NCBI GenBank assembly: GCA_016722445.1
Contig: JADKIZ010000032.1
Span: forward strand, 1-47,417
DNA from: Flavobacteriales bacterium
Lineage (GTDB): Bacteria; Bacteroidota; Bacteroidia; Flavobacteriales_D; Sanyastnellaceae
Direction of reading: 5' to 3'
DNA length: 47,417 nucleotides
Below are positions 25,353 through 35,178 of this stretch, piece by piece; positions within the stretch are counted from its first letter, which is position 1; every line of letters starts with the position of its first letter. The notes beneath the pieces are model-generated. The model was not told where the DNA came from. It did no database searches and saw nothing but the letters and a program-made list of their open reading frames with translations. The translations under genes and the position numbers were made by a program.

Positions 25353-28300
25353 ATGCCCGATGGTTCATACAGCAGAGTAGAATTTACGCCGTGGTTCATG
25401 CTGGTATATGATCAAAATGATACATTGCATGAGACGGGAAATGTATGGTATGATCACAACTCCACTTCACCGGATGAAAAAAAGCGCAAAGCAGCCGAGC
25501 AGGCCATCATGCATGCCAACACGCCTTCTCAAACATTTTTTGATACGCTGGGGCGCGAAGTGATCGCAGTTCAACACAACAAATGGCAAACCAATGAAAA
25601 CGGAAGTCCATTCATTCATGAAGAAAAATACTGTACTTATACTAAACTAGATATCGAAGGAAAGCCCTTGTGGATCAGGGACGCAAGAAATAACCTGGTC
25701 ATGCAATATGTTTATCCTTATTTAATCAATAACCAGGATATTCCGGATGATTTTCCTTATTCAGTCAATAACCAGGATATTCCGGAACACTATTCACCTT
25801 GTTATGACATAGCGGGTAACTTGCTGTTTCAACATAGCATGGATGCCGGCGATCGCTGGACGCTGACGGACGCCGCAGGAAAACCCATGTACTCCATGGA
25901 CAGTCGCTCTCAGATCATACACATTGAATACGATGGTTTACATCGTCCCATCAAAACATGGTTGCATAAATCTGGGAACGCCCAGCCGGTTCTGGTATCG
26001 ATGGAGGTCTATGGAGACCAGAAAGGACAACCCGCAAATACTGGAGTTGCGCAAAACCTGAGAGGAAAACTCTATAAACACTACGACCAAAGCGGCTGCA
26101 TCACCAATGTGCAATGTGATTTTAAAGGAAATGTCAATCATGTAAATCGCTGCCTGACACTGGAAAATGACAAGATCGCAGATTATAAAACAGAGATAGA
26201 TTGGAATGTAGACGACCCTACTAATTTGCTCGAAGCTGAATCATTTGATCAGATATCCAGTTTTGATGCACTGAATAGATTGATGCATTTGGATAATTGG
26301 CACAAAGCATCCATGCCGGCAAGCCGGTATTTGCCGGAGTACAATCAGCGCAGTTTATTGAAAGCCGAAAAGCTTTATGTCAGAGGCATACAGAAAGTCG
26401 TCGTCAACAATATTGATCCCAACTACATCATAAAGGATATCTCTTATAATGCGAAAGGCCAGAAAGAAAAGATCCTGTTCGGCAACGGAACTGCAACGAG
26501 CTATGCTTATGACGACACCAATTTTCGACTAATCAACATAAAAACCACCAGGAAATTCAGTACAAATCAAAGTTCGTTTACCATTGAAACATTGCAGGAT
26601 TTATCCTATACCTACGATGCTGCCGGAAATATTACAGCCCAGCAAGACAATGCGCAAAAACCTATTTTCACGAGCGGCAATGCGATCGATGCAAGCAATA
26701 CATACCAATACGATGCACTCTACCGTTTGATTGAGGCAACCGGCCGCGAGCACGAAGGACAACATGCCATGCCTCCTGATCCAGGTGATGCGTACCGCAC
26801 AAATCTTAGCCACCCGGGTGATGGCATCAAGATGGGAACCTACATCGAAAAATACACCTATGATGCTGTCGGAAATATCCTATTGATGAAACATTACAGC
26901 AGCCGTGTCGGGCAAAGCTGGACGCGTCAATATCAATATGCCGAAACAAACAATCGGCTGTACGCTACCAACAACAAGGAAGACAATTCAATACCTTTCT
27001 ATGCCGCTGCAGGAACCCTTCAAGACAAGTACAACTACAATGCGCATGGCAGTATCACGAAACTTCCGCATCTGAACCATTTGGAATGGGATTTTACCGA
27101 GCACCTGCAAAAAATACAAAAGGGAACATTGCAGGCCGGGTATCGGTACGATGCACAAAAGCAACGTACAAGAAAAATAGTAGAACATGCCAACGGCACC
27201 AAAGAAGAACGCATCTACCTCGGTGGATTGGAAATTTACCGCAAGTGGAACGGAAGAAATTTGGTTGAAGAAAATGAAACACTTCAATTGGTGGACGGCT
27301 CTCAGCGCATGGTATTGATTGAACACATCACTCAATCCTTAAACTATACCGCAGGCACAACCTTATACCGCTACCAATACAGCAACCACCTCGGCTCAGC
27401 AAGTCTGGAACTGGATGAACAATGCAGAATTATCTCCTACGAAGAATACCATCCCTATGGCACTACAGCTTACCAGGCCGTGGACAAACATATAAATACC
27501 AATGCAAAACGATACCGCTATACCGGCATGGAACGCGATGAAGAAAGTGGCATGGCCTATCACACTGCTAGGTATTATTTGCCCTGGCTGGGAAGGTGGT
27601 TGAGTTGCGATCCGGACCGTCTGAAAGACGGCATAAATATTTATTGTTATGTGAATAACAATCCGATCAACTTTAACGACCAAGATGGAAAGGAAGCAAA
27701 ACCGGAACGTACTTTTCTAAAAAGTGAATTTAAAGGAGCTATGGTTGAAAGCATGCACCAGACAGTGAATTTGGCGACAGAATTAAAGGTATCAAATGGT
27801 TCGAAGACCAAAGTAGCTGCTCTGGTTAATGAAAATGTTCCTCATAAAATTGATTCTGGTGTTATCCCTTCTTCTCAAGATGCGGATGTGGGTGCAGACA
27901 ATAACACAAGACCACATAAGGAACGGATAAAAAAAATTGATGATCTCTTTAAAATTGAATTTGATTTTCCCGATACCGATGTCGGTTGGTCAGATTATGA
28001 AAAAGCGAGAAAAGCAATCATCAAAGGAATGAAGGAATTTCCAGAGTTTCAAAAACTGGTCACGGATCTTCGACGTGAAATAAATACAACGACGATTGTC
28101 TCCCTACGAAGAATGGATTTGGTCAAGGAAGGTGGTGTTAATGCTGATGTTTATCCATATGTCATTGGTAAAAAAACGACTAATTTGATAAGAATGATTC
28201 CAAGTGAAAATATCACAGGAACTTACTTGGTTTCTCCTTCTTCAGATACAATGGATTTGATGAGATCTGGAATCAAGGTTACCGACGGGCAATTGAACCG

Positions 28301-28535
28301 TGTTGACCTTCCATTAAATTTTGAAATTACTTTGTTCCATGAGTTTGGACATTTGAATGGTTTTCACAGGAGTGAACGAAGAGTTGATTCGGGAGAAGAC
28401 ATTGATCATCCTGTAAGCGATGATGCAGTTATGTTTATGAGAATTGGATATAAGCTTTTTCCTGTGAAGCCGAAACTCACACCTAAACAACAGGAAGTTT
28501 TAAAGACCGGGCGCCACCCGCCAAAACGCGAATGA
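25353..28535 (+). CDS. Tc toxin TcB-TcC fusion, piece 5: Rhs shell (TcC) with HEFGH metalloprotease-like effector tip
   Basis: Rhs-repeat half of the cocoon plus the toxic tip. It opens with EMPDGSYSRVEF in frame with the piece before the TGA. YD repeats (YTYDAAGNITAQQDN, YQYDALYRLIEATGRE) lead to the Rhs core: YHPYGTTAYQ, YRYTGMERDEESGMAYHTARYY, LGRWLSCDPDRLKDG and NIYCYVNNNPINFNDQDG, where known TcC proteins cut themselves to free the tip. The variable tip runs from about nt 27691 (~281 residues). It contains HEFGHLNGFH at 28338-28367, an HExxH zinc-protease motif with a third His five residues on; the spacing is one short of the metzincin pattern. The tip family was not recognised. Protease activity is inferred from the motif only. 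Confidence 0.9.
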   Translation: MPDGSYSRVEFTPWFMLVYDQNDTLHETGNVWYDHNSTSPDEKKRKAAEQAIMHANTPSQTFFDTLGREVIAVQHNKWQTNENGSPFIHEEKYCTYTKLDIEGKPLWIRDARNNLVMQYVYPYLINNQDIPDDFPYSVNNQDIPEHYSPCYDIAGNLLFQHSMDAGDRWTLTDAAGKPMYSMDSRSQIIHIEYDGLHRPIKTWLHKSGNAQPVLVSMEVYGDQKGQPANTGVAQNLRGKLYKHYDQSGCITNVQCDFKGNVNHVNRCLTLENDKIADYKTEIDWNVDDPTNLLEAESFDQISSFDALNRLMHLDNWHKASMPASRYLPEYNQRSLLKAEKLYVRGIQKVVVNNIDPNYIIKDISYNAKGQKEKILFGNGTATSYAYDDTNFRLINIKTTRKFSTNQSSFTIETLQDLSYTYDAAGNITAQQDNAQKPIFTSGNAIDASNTYQYDALYRLIEATGREHEGQHAMPPDPGDAYRTNLSHPGDGIKMGTYIEKYTYDAVGNILLMKHYSSRVGQSWTRQYQYAETNNRLYATNNKEDNSIPFYAAAGTLQDKYNYNAHGSITKLPHLNHLEWDFTEHLQKIQKGTLQAGYRYDAQKQRTRKIVEHANGTKEERIYLGGLEIYRKWNGRNLVEENETLQLVDGSQRMVLIEHITQSLNYTAGTTLYRYQYSNHLGSASLELDEQCRIISYEEYHPYGTTAYQAVDKHINTNAKRYRYTGMERDEESGMAYHTARYYLPWLGRWLSCDPDRLKDGINIYCYVNNNPINFNDQDGKEAKPERTFLKSEFKGAMVESMHQTVNLATELKVSNGSKTKVAALVNENVPHKIDSGVIPSSQDADVGADNNTRPHKERIKKIDDLFKIEFDFPDTDVGWSDYEKARKAIIKGMKEFPEFQKLVTDLRREINTTTIVSLRRMDLVKEGGVNADVYPYVIGKKTTNLIRMIPSENITGTYLVSPSSDTMDLMRSGIKVTDGQLNRVDLPLNFEITLFHEFGHLNGFHRSERRVDSGEDIDHPVSDDAVMFMRIGYKLFPVKPKLTPKQQEVLKTGRHPPKRE

Positions 28536-28693
28536 AAGTGTTCTTCCAAACCATCAGCAATGTTCACCAAAAAACGTCGCTGGTTGTGTTATTGCCGAGA
28601 AAAGCAAATAGGATGAACGCTGCTCGGATTTTGTAACTCAGAACTTAGCCCAAAAGAGAGTAGCTAATATTCTTAAAACGAAATAAAACCATT

Positions 28694-28870
28694 ATGCCAC
28701 ATAAAAAACAAATCTCCGCCCTCAATGATGACAATAAATATTTAGTTAAAGGTTTCATGAAGTATGCTATTGGCGCGGGCGTATCCGATGTTATTGTCCG
28801 CGCCTACGAACGCGACCTACGCCGGTTTAATGTCTTGCTCCAACAACATTTAAAAGAGCGGGAGCTATAA
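28694..28870 (+). CDS. Small 58-residue protein between tcBC and tcA
   Basis: A complete ORF (ATG 28694, TAA 28868) of 58 residues starting MPHKKQISALNDDNKYL and ending LLQQHLKERE-L. It is basic, with one mildly hydrophobic stretch (FMKYAIGAGVSDVIV) too short for a sure membrane helix, and its second half is richer in G and C than its surroundings. It starts 159 bp after the tcBC stop and ends 43 bp before tcA. I do not recognise it. It may be a chaperone, an immunity-type factor for the protease tip or chance; the intact frame at a toxin junction is the only support. Confidence 0.45.
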   Translation: MPHKKQISALNDDNKYLVKGFMKYAIGAGVSDVIVRAYERDLRRFNVLLQQHLKEREL

Positions 28871-28913
28871 ACTATCAAAATTCAAAAAAAATAGACCATT
28901 ATATCTAATCCAG

Positions 28914-29534
28914 ATGCCAAATCCCACCACCTTTTCAGATAACCAACGGTTCAACCTTTTTAAGAATGACCTTGGCGACCAAACATCGCAAAACATTTCT
29001 TTCGAAAAACATTTTACCGAAAAGAATGGCGATTGGACTGAAATAAAAGAAGCATTAGTAAAGGATGATGCCTTTGACGAAGGAATCATCGCAAAACTCT
29101 CCTTTACCAATGATGTTGCAAATCTCACAAACGACAATGCTGAACTTACTAAGTACTTTCAGAACAATGTCAAAACCAATTCTACAAGAGATATTGCCAT
29201 TCATTTTACTGCTGAGGTAGCCAATAACCCAGAAATAAACACAATTCTCGGCGATAAAAATGGTGCACATGCAATAGCTGCTCTGGAGCAAAAACTCTTT
29301 ATCACCGAGCCTTCAGCCTCTTTATCCAGAATCTTAACTGAAGATATCAAAACTTTTCCCTTAAGGGACATTGCCGAACAAGTTAGTAATATTTTGATGG
29401 ATCATCCGGAATTTGATATTCGGACAACTTCGGTTAACCATCTGATAGCTCAAGCTGGTTTTCAAGATCAGTTCAAAGACGTTGGTAAAGATTGGAAGCG
29501 GAAGACCTGCTGCGCCGGAATCAGCGGATTTTAG
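28914..29534 (+). CDS. Tc toxin TcA pore subunit, piece 1: N-terminus
   Basis: Start of the TcA subunit, the pentameric cell-binding and channel-forming part of Tc toxins. ATG 28914 gives MPNPTTFSDNQRFNLF; the helical N-terminal region with repeats of the type LTKYFQNNVKTNSTRDIAIHF follows. It ends at a cluster of three small indels (about 29502, 29535 and 29582). Read across them, the chain is DWKAEDLLRRNQRILA, then HQSDPNVLASLIQKG, then FNSAYDVSRLPFNQF, the usual TcA sequence before the VRP1 domain. The repaired tcA spans 28914-37936, about 3,005 residues, longer than the ~2,500 of well-studied TcA proteins. Confidence 0.8.
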   Translation: MPNPTTFSDNQRFNLFKNDLGDQTSQNISFEKHFTEKNGDWTEIKEALVKDDAFDEGIIAKLSFTNDVANLTNDNAELTKYFQNNVKTNSTRDIAIHFTAEVANNPEINTILGDKNGAHAIAALEQKLFITEPSASLSRILTEDIKTFPLRDIAEQVSNILMDHPEFDIRTTSVNHLIAQAGFQDQFKDVGKDWKRKTCCAGISGF

Positions 29535-29632
29535 CCATCAGTCTGATCCGAATGTTTTAGCATCACTTATTCAAAAAGGGATTCAATTCGGCATATGATG
29601 TCAGCCGTCTTCCGTTTAACCAGTTTCTGTCA

Positions 29633-32600
29633 ATGATGAAGGACAGTGAACTACCCAGAGAAACGCTGCTTCATACTTATCGTGAAGCACAAGATCGGAA
29701 GATCAGAAATGAACTTAATATTACCACTATTCGTGAGGCCATCCTTGGCTCTGGTATTCAGGCCGTAGAAGGCGGCATTATCGGGCAATTGGGACGTACC
29801 GATTCGCATTTAACTCAAAGCGGATTAAAACAAATATTGACGGACAACCACCTCAGTTGGGAAATGCTCTTTGGTGATGCCGATTATTGCGAATGCGGTG
29901 AATGTACTTCCATGTATAGTCCGGCGGCATATTTTGTAGAGTTGCTGCAGTATTTACGTAACAACAATCTTGACCCGAATGCGGAAGGCGCCAATTCCAT
30001 GAAGGGCAAAACAAATGACATTTCCAATAGCCCACTGGAAAAATTACTTCTGCGACGCCCTGATCTTATCCATCTGGAACTCACCTGCAAAAACACCAAT
30101 ACAGTATTGCCGTATGTCGATTTGGTGAATGAAGTAATGGAGCAATATGTGGCACATCAAATTCCTCAATATGCAAATGCAAAGTCTTTCAACGTAATTA
30201 AAGAAACAAGTGAAGAACTACTTTCTGCACCACAAAACACAGAACAAGAATTTGCGTATCAAGCTTTAAGCAAAGCAGTCTTTCCTTTTACATTACCCTA
30301 TCATCAACCGATTGATAGCATTCGAATATTTCTCAAACAAATGGGAACGTCCCGGCATGAACTCATGTCGGTCTTCAATTCTCAATTCAATGAAAAGGAT
30401 GCGGTAATTCCGATTCGGTATGACCAACCGACGGAAACCGAAGAAACAAAAGCGGATCCGCATAAGGATGCCATATCAAAAAATTTAACCAAATACTACT
30501 CCGAATACCAACGGATTATAACTGATGCCGAATTTCTTCAAATTACAGAAGAAGAACTTACAATCTTGACAAAGACAGTGTATGTCAACTATTCCGAGCT
30601 AGAGAATAAGAAGTTTATCGAAGATGAAAAAATAATTTCATTAAGTCCAAAACAGTTTGAGACTTTAAGATTGCTTCCTGTTTACAAACACTACGGCTTC
30701 GATAATGAACATGAAAAATATCGATCAAGTCTTGCAAATATCAAAGATGAATTTCTTCGTCGTACAGGTCTGCAGTACATTGAACTGGTTGATCTTTTAA
30801 AAACGGAATTTCTTAATCCGCCTTCAGAAAATAGTATATGCTTAAAATTTGCAGACAATGAATGCACCATTGAGAATGTTCGAATGGTGCATCTTGATGA
30901 ATCGTTGCTTAATGACGCAGAGTACGACAAATTCCATAGATTTATTCGACTCTGGCGTTTACTGGGATTCTCCATTTATGAGACGGACATTGCAATAATG
31001 TCATTAGGAGGCGATATCGATGCCCATCTCATTCATCAGTTAGTTCCGATTAAAAAACTGATGGAACACACCGGAATTGAATTATCCAGATTAATTTGCT
31101 TTTGGGGTGACATAGGAACAAACGGTGAATCCTCTGTTTATCATCGACTATTTCTAAATCAAAATTTTAGTTTGCGTGATGAAATATTCCATCCAGTAAA
31201 TGGAGAATATTTGAAAAATGCAGGACTGATGTCGGATCATTTGCCTATGATTTTGACGTCATTCAATTTGTCTGCCAGTGACTATGAAACCATCAAAATC
31301 TATAAGAACATTCCAGATGATTGGGCTTTGAATGTATCACATGTTTCGCTTCTGTTTCGATACCGGCTGATGTCACAAACCTTAGGGCTGAGGATTCCAT
31401 CATTCATTAAATTACTTGAAGTATTCGGCGATGTTTTTGAAACCCTCGAAATAACACTTGAATTCATTGAGAAATGGTCTTCACTGGAAAGCGACGGCAT
31501 CAATATAGAAACGATCAACTACTTCGTTAATGGTGTTGTCAGCCATTCGAATCCTATTTCTCCCTCCAGAAAGGATGTGATTGTTGTCGCCAAAAAAATA
31601 TTTGACTCATTAAATGAAATAGAAGAGCCCACAGCGGTAAAATCAAATTCTACTGAAGACCTTTTCACTATCGTAAAAGCGAAGACAGCTCTCCTTTTTG
31701 ATTCTGAAGTTGTAGGACTTATCATGAAATGGTTGACTCTTGATAATAATTTCATCGCTTACGTTCCTAAACAACAAGAATTTATCAGACCGGTGCTGAG
31801 TAGTTCAGTCACCAAATTCACCTTTGAGCCAACCACAGGAAAAGTGGAAATTCAAGGTGAGTTGTCTAATGCTGACATTGCTACTTTAAAAAATTTAAAG
31901 AACACTGCCGTTAATCCTGTGCACTTAGGTGATGAATGGGTAAATCAAATTGATGAAATTTATAGAAATCAATCAGAAATTAAATCCGGACAAACGGACA
32001 GAAAAGAAGAATACGACAAAATACTGGCAAACTTCATCAATGGCTCGAATGCACCATTAGCCACACAACTTGAAAATCTCATTATTGGTGGTGGTGTACT
32101 GACATTATCCGCCAATGACAAATGTCAAATCTTTCTGGATATCATATGCTTTCATCTTAAGAGAAATATTGTCGTTGAAACGCTTGCAGATTATGTGGGC
32201 CTTGATAAAAAAACAGTTCAAAAACTTAGCGAAGAAATTCTGACAGCCGGAAATTCTTCCTTATTAGATAGTCTGACTCAAGCCGATAATGACAGCAAAG
32301 TTGAAACTAGTGTTGTACCGTCGTGGCATGGAAAGCTCATACCACAAGAAAATGAAGTTTACACTTTTCTCGTCGACAACAAAGGCAATCAATCTTTTAG
32401 CCTGACAATCGACTATTCTGAGTTACTAGGCTATGACCGATCAGCGACATCCACAAACACCGTTTGGTCAACATCAGAGGTCAAATTGGATGCAGGTAAA
32501 GTATATCAATTATCAATAATTGGATTACCATTAGAAAATGTTTCCTGGAAATCAAGAACTAAGAATTACACATTAATTTCTAACAAGGCATTACTTCCTT

Positions 32601-32872
32601 CTCATTTCAGGAAAAAAACCCGGTATGCTTTGGAAAAAATTCAGAAAGTGTCGCTGCTTATTTCTGCATTCTCATTAACAGCTGATGAATTGATATTCTT
32701 TCAAAAGAACAAAAAATACTTTAATGAGTTCGATTTGAATGAACTCTCTCTACCTGTCCTTTTCAGAATACAGTCGTATTGCAAGCTCAGAAATTCACTG
32801 CCGAAAACCAAAACAAACATACTAGAATTCTGGAATTGGATTTTCAGTCAAACTTCAGAGAGGAAGAACTAA
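29633..32872 (+). CDS. Tc toxin TcA pore subunit, piece 2: VRP1 domain and outer shell
   Basis: Central N-terminal half of TcA. The VRP1 (Salmonella virulence plasmid 28 kDa A-like) signature is clear: CECGECTSMYSPAAYFVELL, then SPLEKLLLRRPDLIHLELTC and NTVLPYVDLVNEVMEQYV. A long alpha-helical shell follows. Near the end, from about nt 32322, SWHGKLIPQENEVYTF and LDAGKVYQL look like a PA14-type beta domain inserted in the shell, a site thought to bind receptors or glycans. Frame is lost near 32850, where CAAACTTCAGAG lacks one T; repair gives FREEELTQRISDLTAWNSKSI. The ATG at 29633 is internal. Confidence 0.9.
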   Translation: MMKDSELPRETLLHTYREAQDRKIRNELNITTIREAILGSGIQAVEGGIIGQLGRTDSHLTQSGLKQILTDNHLSWEMLFGDADYCECGECTSMYSPAAYFVELLQYLRNNNLDPNAEGANSMKGKTNDISNSPLEKLLLRRPDLIHLELTCKNTNTVLPYVDLVNEVMEQYVAHQIPQYANAKSFNVIKETSEELLSAPQNTEQEFAYQALSKAVFPFTLPYHQPIDSIRIFLKQMGTSRHELMSVFNSQFNEKDAVIPIRYDQPTETEETKADPHKDAISKNLTKYYSEYQRIITDAEFLQITEEELTILTKTVYVNYSELENKKFIEDEKIISLSPKQFETLRLLPVYKHYGFDNEHEKYRSSLANIKDEFLRRTGLQYIELVDLLKTEFLNPPSENSICLKFADNECTIENVRMVHLDESLLNDAEYDKFHRFIRLWRLLGFSIYETDIAIMSLGGDIDAHLIHQLVPIKKLMEHTGIELSRLICFWGDIGTNGESSVYHRLFLNQNFSLRDEIFHPVNGEYLKNAGLMSDHLPMILTSFNLSASDYETIKIYKNIPDDWALNVSHVSLLFRYRLMSQTLGLRIPSFIKLLEVFGDVFETLEITLEFIEKWSSLESDGINIETINYFVNGVVSHSNPISPSRKDVIVVAKKIFDSLNEIEEPTAVKSNSTEDLFTIVKAKTALLFDSEVVGLIMKWLTLDNNFIAYVPKQQEFIRPVLSSSVTKFTFEPTTGKVEIQGELSNADIATLKNLKNTAVNPVHLGDEWVNQIDEIYRNQSEIKSGQTDRKEEYDKILANFINGSNAPLATQLENLIIGGGVLTLSANDKCQIFLDIICFHLKRNIVVETLADYVGLDKKTVQKLSEEILTAGNSSLLDSLTQADNDSKVETSVVPSWHGKLIPQENEVYTFLVDNKGNQSFSLTIDYSELLGYDRSATSTNTVWSTSEVKLDAGKVYQLSIIGLPLENVSWKSRTKNYTLISNKALLPSHFRKKTRYALEKIQKVSLLISAFSLTADELIFFQKNKKYFNEFDLNELSLPVLFRIQSYCKLRNSLPKTKTNILEFWNWIFSQTSERKN

Positions 32873-35178
32873 CTCAACGAATTTCTGACCTGACCGCATG
32901 GAATAGCAAGAGCATTGAGCAACTCACTTCCGTAGCACATTATAATATTGGAACAAAAGCGAATTATAAAAACGAACAAAATCTCATTAAACTACAAAAA
33001 GCCATCGAAGTGGCTGAAAAGACCGGTATAGACGTAAATAACTTGTTTAAGTGGGCAAGACCAGGGTCAGAGAATTTCACAAATTCCTATGCTCGTCTCA
33101 AATTCATTTCTGAGAAAGTACAACAATCGTTGCGCGCCAAATACAACCATAAGGATTGGGGTCAGGTTGTAAAACCATTGAATGACCAATTGCGAAATAA
33201 CCAGAAAAACGCACTGACATCCTATTTGCTGCAACAAGAAAAACTCAGAAAATCAGGCGTAACAGATGCTGATGGGTTATTTGAATTTTTCCTGATCGAT
33301 GTACAGATGGATACATGCATGGAAACATCACGAATCAAGCAAGCCATTTCATCCGTGCAATTATTCATTCAAAGGTGTTTGATCGGGCTGGAAGATGGAA
33401 TTCATCCGTCAGTACTTGACCGAAACCGTTGGGAATGGATGCAGCGTTACCGTGTCTGGGAAGCCAACCGGAAAGTACTGTTATATCCCGAAAACTGGAT
33501 AGAAAGTAACTTACGGGATGACAAAAGTCCTTTCTTCAAAGAACTGGAAAGTGAACTATTACAGAAAGACATCACCAAGGAGAATGTTACCGATGCACTT
33601 AAAAACTATCTCTATAAAGTAGATGAGGTAGCGAATATGGAGGTGGTGGGATTGTATATCGAAACGGATTCGGAAATAATTGCCGCGAGATATATGGCGG
33701 AAGAACTTGGCGGGGAACTTGTCTCGCCGGAAAAAGAAATTTACCGCCCAAAAAAACTTCATGTTTTTTCACGCACACGCAATTCACCAAGTTCATTTTT
33801 CTATCGTTATCTGAAAATGGATGAAATGCATTGGTATCCCTGGGAAAAAATTCAAGTGGATATACCATGTTATAGTGATCAAGACGCGACCGGAACTATT
33901 ATTGACTCAGGTTGTTACCTCATACCTTATGTCTGGAATGGAAAACTTCTGATATTCTTCCCTCAAATCACAAAAAAAACAATTAAAGATCCGGATGCGA
34001 AAAGCAACTCTACAAACACGGCTAATGAAGGCGCACAGGCAAATACGATGCACATTGAATTTTATGAGATAAAGATGGCCTGGAGTGAGTACAGAAATGG
34101 AAAGTGGACTCAGAAAAAAATTAGCGAACATGCTGTCATAGACAATGGCACGACTATTACGGATAAGGCTACTGTTGCCTCTAATATTTTAATAGCTTAC
34201 GAAAACGCAATCGGAGATGTGCAAATTGCCTTAGGCAAATTCAATCTCGCCGATTCGAATTTGAATCAGGCCAAATTCGAACTAGCTCAAGTTGGTGAAT
34301 TGGATGACATTCCTACATTTCTAAATAAGCTGGCTTCACAGGCTTTTTATGAACCTGATGATTTTAAGAAACCCTTATTATATGCCGAATTTGCTTTGGC
34401 CGTTCTTCACCCAGTAGGGAGCTATGGAGTTTACGTTGCTGCACATAAACTAAAAAAGGATGAAGCAACTAAAAATGTAGATGACAAGCAAAAATTAAGA
34501 GATGAAGCATTGAATAATCTTGAAGGTAAAGAAAAAGATGTTCAAATACCCAAGGCGGAATACGAAAAGGCAAGTCAACAAAAAGTTATTACTCACTCCC
34601 TGTGCCCAATATCATCCTTCCGATTTATTCCAGCATCATCCATTAATTCAACAAAAGAGACATTACCTGGAATAAGGGTTTTCAGAGACAAAGTGGAAAT
34701 AGGATCATTTGAATTTGATGGATCGAATCTAACTACTGATTCGAAAACATATTTGTGGAAAGGCCCCACCGACCCAACAAATTTTCATTATCAATATCCA
34801 GCCAATAAACCGAGAAAAATAGAGTCCTTTCAATTGCAAGTTAAGCCTGGGCAATTTGTGTTTGAAGAATTCGGCAAAAGTAATTTTTCAAATACCAATA
34901 AAATTCAAAAGAATTATCATCCTCATATCCACCAACTATTTGGTTTAGTCAATGAAAATACACTGAGTAACTTCTTCAACTTTTACAAAGCAAATAAAAT
35001 ATCCATTGACCTTTCAGATGCGTTCGGTACTTTTACTGATGAAAGCCAGACAGGCGTTCAGAAGAGTTACCACGAACTCAAACGCCCCTACTCTCTTTAC
35101 AACTGGGAATTATTCTTTCATGCTCCCATGATGATTGCTGATGCCCTGGGCAAGCACAACATTTTGAAGAAGCCATGA
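32779..35178 (+). CDS. Tc toxin TcA pore subunit, piece 3: shell and neuraminidase-like / receptor-binding region
   Basis: Continuation of TcA. The start is an out-of-frame ATG; true coding enters near 32850. It has the ABC-toxin motif TSYLLQQEKLRKSGVTDADGLFEFFLIDVQMD, SSVQLFIQRCLIGLE, and WEWMQRYRVWEANRKVLLYPENWIE shared by TcA proteins. KPRNIESFQ-type beta strands follow, then YSLYNWELFFHAPMMIADAL. Between about nt 33990 and 34620 is a less conserved, lysine-rich insertion that may explain the unusual length. Frame is lost near 35154: adding one A gives LGKAQHFEEAMNWFHFIFNP, the standard TcA join. Confidence 0.88.
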   Translation: MQAQKFTAENQNKHTRILELDFQSNFREEELTQRISDLTAWNSKSIEQLTSVAHYNIGTKANYKNEQNLIKLQKAIEVAEKTGIDVNNLFKWARPGSENFTNSYARLKFISEKVQQSLRAKYNHKDWGQVVKPLNDQLRNNQKNALTSYLLQQEKLRKSGVTDADGLFEFFLIDVQMDTCMETSRIKQAISSVQLFIQRCLIGLEDGIHPSVLDRNRWEWMQRYRVWEANRKVLLYPENWIESNLRDDKSPFFKELESELLQKDITKENVTDALKNYLYKVDEVANMEVVGLYIETDSEIIAARYMAEELGGELVSPEKEIYRPKKLHVFSRTRNSPSSFFYRYLKMDEMHWYPWEKIQVDIPCYSDQDATGTIIDSGCYLIPYVWNGKLLIFFPQITKKTIKDPDAKSNSTNTANEGAQANTMHIEFYEIKMAWSEYRNGKWTQKKISEHAVIDNGTTITDKATVASNILIAYENAIGDVQIALGKFNLADSNLNQAKFELAQVGELDDIPTFLNKLASQAFYEPDDFKKPLLYAEFALAVLHPVGSYGVYVAAHKLKKDEATKNVDDKQKLRDEALNNLEGKEKDVQIPKAEYEKASQQKVITHSLCPISSFRFIPASSINSTKETLPGIRVFRDKVEIGSFEFDGSNLTTDSKTYLWKGPTDPTNFHYQYPANKPRKIESFQLQVKPGQFVFEEFGKSNFSNTNKIQKNYHPHIHQLFGLVNENTLSNFFNFYKANKISIDLSDAFGTFTDESQTGVQKSYHELKRPYSLYNWELFFHAPMMIADALGKHNILKKP

